From contig NZ_CP102453.1 of the NCBI RefSeq assembly GCF_024661895.1, forward strand, positions 434,001 to 498,000: a stretch of 64,000 nucleotides of DNA, in the 5' to 3' direction. A model generated the notes under the pieces. That model did no database searches. It worked only from the letters and a program-made list of their open reading frames with translations, and was not told the origin of the DNA. How positions within the stretch are numbered: position 1 is the first letter of the stretch; the number at the start of each line of letters is the position of its first letter. This document shows, piece after piece, positions 62,701 to 64,000 of the stretch. The stretch is from Fundicoccus culcitae. GTDB taxonomy: Bacteria > Bacillota > Bacilli > Lactobacillales > Aerococcaceae. A program made the translations under genes and the position numbers.

Positions 62701-63756
62701 TGTTTCAATTTCCAGACTTTGCTCGTAGGCATAAGGAAACAGCGTTATGATTTGTTTGTTGACTTGATCTTTGGCTTGGTCACGTAACTGTTTGAGTTCA
62801 TTAACAGCTTCATAATCGTCACTTTTCTTGCTATTACTTTTCCATTTCCCAAAAGCCAGCTGATTAATAGCTTGATATACTTTTTCTAACGAACCACTTT
62901 CCAGTATATCTAACAACATCAGCAATTGATTTTTATCATCCGTAAGCGTGCCTTCATAGTTAGTGATGGTTTGTTGGCTTAAGGTTAGGAGCAGGTCATA
63001 GGCTTGCTCTAATAAAGCCAAACTACTATGCGCAGCGGTATTTATTTGGCTTTTTATGGTTTTGTTAAATAATTCTGATTGTCCAAATTCGGAAAAGTTG
63101 GCTGTCGATTCGACCATTTCAGCTAACCACATGGCTGGTTCCGTATGCGAACTAGCAAATAAGTAGAGCTCTTTGACTATATTGAATAAGCCGTCATCAT
63201 TACGTGCATTTGAAAAACGACCCAGTAAATCGTTTAAAGAGGCAACATCAATGGCTGTCGTAAAGGCGTCTGTCTTGCCTTCCCAAATCGCATTAACGAC
63301 ATCCGTCCAAACTTCTTCATACAACAATTGTTTTTGTGTTTCATCGGTCAACAATTGAACATTTGGATTAAAGTCAATTAAGTAGAAAAATTGTTGAATG
63401 ACTTGCAAACAAAAACTGTGTAAGGTACGAATGTGCGCAGTGGATAGTTTATTGACCTGATCTAATAAATACCGCTGCTCTTCGCCGTCTAAAGTCTCAG
63501 AAACCGCCTCATGTAAACTTGTTTCCATCCGCTGCTTCATTTCCTTAGCCGCTAATTCAGTAAATGTTACCACTAATAATTGGTCAATGGAGGCATATTT
63601 TTCGCGAATATGATACAAAATACGTTCGATTAAGACTTTTGTTTTCCCAGAACCTGCCGAGGCAGAAACGAGTATGTTGGTGCCAGCTGTATGGATGGCT
63701 TGCCACTGATCATCATTATACATCGATTGTTCTGGCTTAATAGGTATTTTACGCAT
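59791..63756 (-). CDS. addA: ATP-dependent helicase/nuclease subunit AddA
   Basis: 1321 residues. ATG 63756 has GGAGGGGG and overlaps addB by 8 bases; the longer frame to 63792 runs within addB. UvrD-like helicase motifs: SASAGSGKTKVLIERI (Walker A), VVTFTELAAKEMKQR, VDEYQDIN, VGDVKQSIYGFR, TVHASKGLEFPVVY and RKLYVAITR. The C-terminal RecB-type nuclease has LLIDYKTD. With AddB it processes double-strand ends for recombination. Confidence 0.96.
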   Translation of the reverse strand: MRKIPIKPEQSMYNDDQWQAIHTAGTNILVSASAGSGKTKVLIERILYHIREKYASIDQLLVVTFTELAAKEMKQRMETSLHEAVSETLDGEEQRYLLDQVNKLSTAHIRTLHSFCLQVIQQFFYLIDFNPNVQLLTDETQKQLLYEEVWTDVVNAIWEGKTDAFTTAIDVASLNDLLGRFSNARNDDGLFNIVKELYLFASSHTEPAMWLAEMVESTANFSEFGQSELFNKTIKSQINTAAHSSLALLEQAYDLLLTLSQQTITNYEGTLTDDKNQLLMLLDILESGSLEKVYQAINQLAFGKWKSNSKKSDDYEAVNELKQLRDQAKDQVNKQIITLFPYAYEQSLEIETQAHQVIEQLSHLTLMFQEGLEAKKAEMNVIDYNDLEHLTLEILAPYNTQTQLREASIAATYYHKLFKEVLVDEYQDINEIQAAILSWLSHEQVELQNNLFMVGDVKQSIYGFRMAEPSLFLNKYHSYQADNEHELIILGKNYRSRAEILEFANFIFERLMDDAFGEMSYGHNESLKVGNTSFIPPAPNEDFNIELLLNVKEGDSVEDDSLESDIDEGFDASIEAEAHLLAQNINEKMASGFLIYDKEHPTQKQRPLQYSDIVILTSTKFPFLTVQQVFESYGIPLYAQKVENFFQRQEVRLMIALLKIIDNPVQDIPLVAVLRSYFVNLSDEELSQIRIPHTYGSYYQAVIAYIENYAEHENHRQSEQDIYSKLTVFIHQLHHWQDLSQTVSLVELIWTIYQETNYLDYVAGLPNGEQRQVNLHALYERAAQFEQSSYKGVFGFVNYIEKVIQRDNDLAEPVLLDGNQNFVRIMTVHASKGLEFPVVYVLNMGKKFNLTDVNHKRYIASKNYGLGIDLYDYTSMTKYQSVIKQALKIEKTNQLKAEEMRKLYVAITRCEQKLILIGTVKSKEKVEQLQEQTKQMTPSDQLLIHTHERQKAQSWLDWVLQAMAVPSNRHSVANFNLNQVTTTYYTYDEIKVAMPLFDTQDAQPMNHVWRQQLVKQLRSPQKVESDTITHINQMMHTKYAYLLATKTSSYQSVSELKRLYEEPRIEKLSHYSDRSQPSTLSVSADFENSMEENVPEQVEHIQGIRYTSDTFEAPAFMQVKTVNYADIGTYTHFLLQQLDFSRFREAQDYHLVLDSQIKELVNQKLLNTQQVEHILLDKIIWFLNSDVGQYLIDTDYPLKREKAFSMLMPAKRIFKKQLDDLEVQELADDQLLIHGVIDNYVQLDDGSLLLIDYKTDRFRPLSSQSRDEQIETIKARYRFQISLYREALVSATQISVSRVGLILLDFESIVWLTEAEWIQFS

Positions 63757-64000
63757 CGTTCTCCCCCTCCAATTCTTGTTGGATTTTGTCAATCAGTTGA
63801 TCTTTAGTCACGGTTTTGTTGCGATACACATTATAGTGTATGGTTGGATCAAAACCTGTAATTACACGATATTCGGCTTGCATCGATAAAGTAAAGTGCT
63901 CCTCTTTAAAGGGTTGTAAAGTGATCTTACCCTCCATTATTTCTTCGCCAGCTTTTTTAATTAAGTGATGCATATATTGGCTCAACAATTTAAATTCATC
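63749..64000 (-). CDS. addB: ATP-dependent nuclease subunit AddB, C-terminal end (5' part outside window)
   Basis: The frame is open to the window edge; 84 codons are visible. The C-terminal residues (HHLIKKAGEEIMEGKITLQP through the final GENDA) lie directly in front of addA with an 8-base overlap, the standard addBA order. The FeS-cluster Cys would be upstream or absent from this part; the last visible stretch has no Cys. Confidence 0.85.
   Translation of the reverse strand, partial: DEFKLLSQYMHHLIKKAGEEIMEGKITLQPFKEEHFTLSMQAEYRVITGFDPTIHYNVYRNKTVTKDQLIDKIQQELEGENDA

Overview
The window is low-GC Firmicute DNA, most likely from the order Lactobacillales (Aerococcaceae/Carnobacteriaceae-like). 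The support is AT-rich sequence with strong AGGAGG-type ribosome sites, AddAB instead of RecBCD, AdhE, T-box and M-box leaders, Rgg regulators, a CstR-type persulfide sensor and MetNIQ. The exact genus cannot be fixed by eye. No rRNA or tRNA gene was recognised. Layout: 1-2.5 kb holds the C-terminal end of adhE and a metallophosphoesterase. 2.5-5.7 kb is an Rgg regulator, a divergent 44-residue peptide gene and an ABC exporter pair. 5.7-11 kb holds a RelB-type antitoxin with a frameshifted toxin, a membrane-anchored PAS-like protein, a beta-carbonic anhydrase, a GNAT acetyltransferase, a secreted PQQ-type sugar dehydrogenase and a secreted nuclease. 11.4-16.9 kb is a bacteriocin-type ABC cassette (ATPase, two permeases, remnant peptide) split by an IS21-family element. 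17-20.6 kb is a second Rgg / short peptide / secreted peptide / ABC module with the same plan as the first; its secreted peptide gene is frameshifted at a poly-T tract. 20.7-24.8 kb holds an alanine/glycine symporter and a T-box-controlled amino-acid ABC importer. 25-28.6 kb is a BlaI / M56-peptidase / small secreted peptide operon whose peptidase gene is broken by an antisense group II intron with a frameshifted reverse transcriptase. 28.6-31.5 kb holds UspA and a persulfide-stress operon (CoA-disulfide reductase-rhodanese, rhodanese, CstR) with a matching operator. 31.5-35.5 kb holds a DtxR/MntR-like regulator and a metal ABC importer with two palindromic operators. 35.5-40.6 kb holds a secreted triple cytochrome-b5-like protein and a methionine T-box operon (M20 peptidase, MetN, MetI, MetQ). 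40.7-43.3 kb is an ExbB/ExbD-like operon with a membrane-anchored thermonuclease and a PH-domain protein. 43.3-46.5 kb is an M-box-controlled MgtA with two tiny upstream ORFs. 46.6-51.2 kb holds a CPBP protease, a secreted acidic protein, a methyltransferase, DUF1622, an unknown gene, DUF503 and SRAP. 51.2-52.4 kb is a non-coding stretch rich in 41-bp repeats. 52.4-57.6 kb holds a pyruvate-kinase-like protein, PurB, a DUF2786 protein, an RluD-type synthase and LspA. 57.7-64 kb holds two lipoproteins and AddA with the C-terminus of AddB. How the genes work together: the 2.5-28.6 kb half is accessory. It carries several peptide-signalling or bacteriocin-type modules, most of them visibly decaying (single-base frameshifts, an IS21 insertion, a group II intron). 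The 28.6-64 kb half is mostly intact housekeeping and nutrient-uptake genes under recognisable cis-regulators: CstR, DtxR/MntR, T-boxes and M-box. The items most worth following up are the paired Rgg-peptide-ABC modules, the BlaI-M56-peptide operon, the ExbBD-thermonuclease operon and the 41-bp hairpin repeats.
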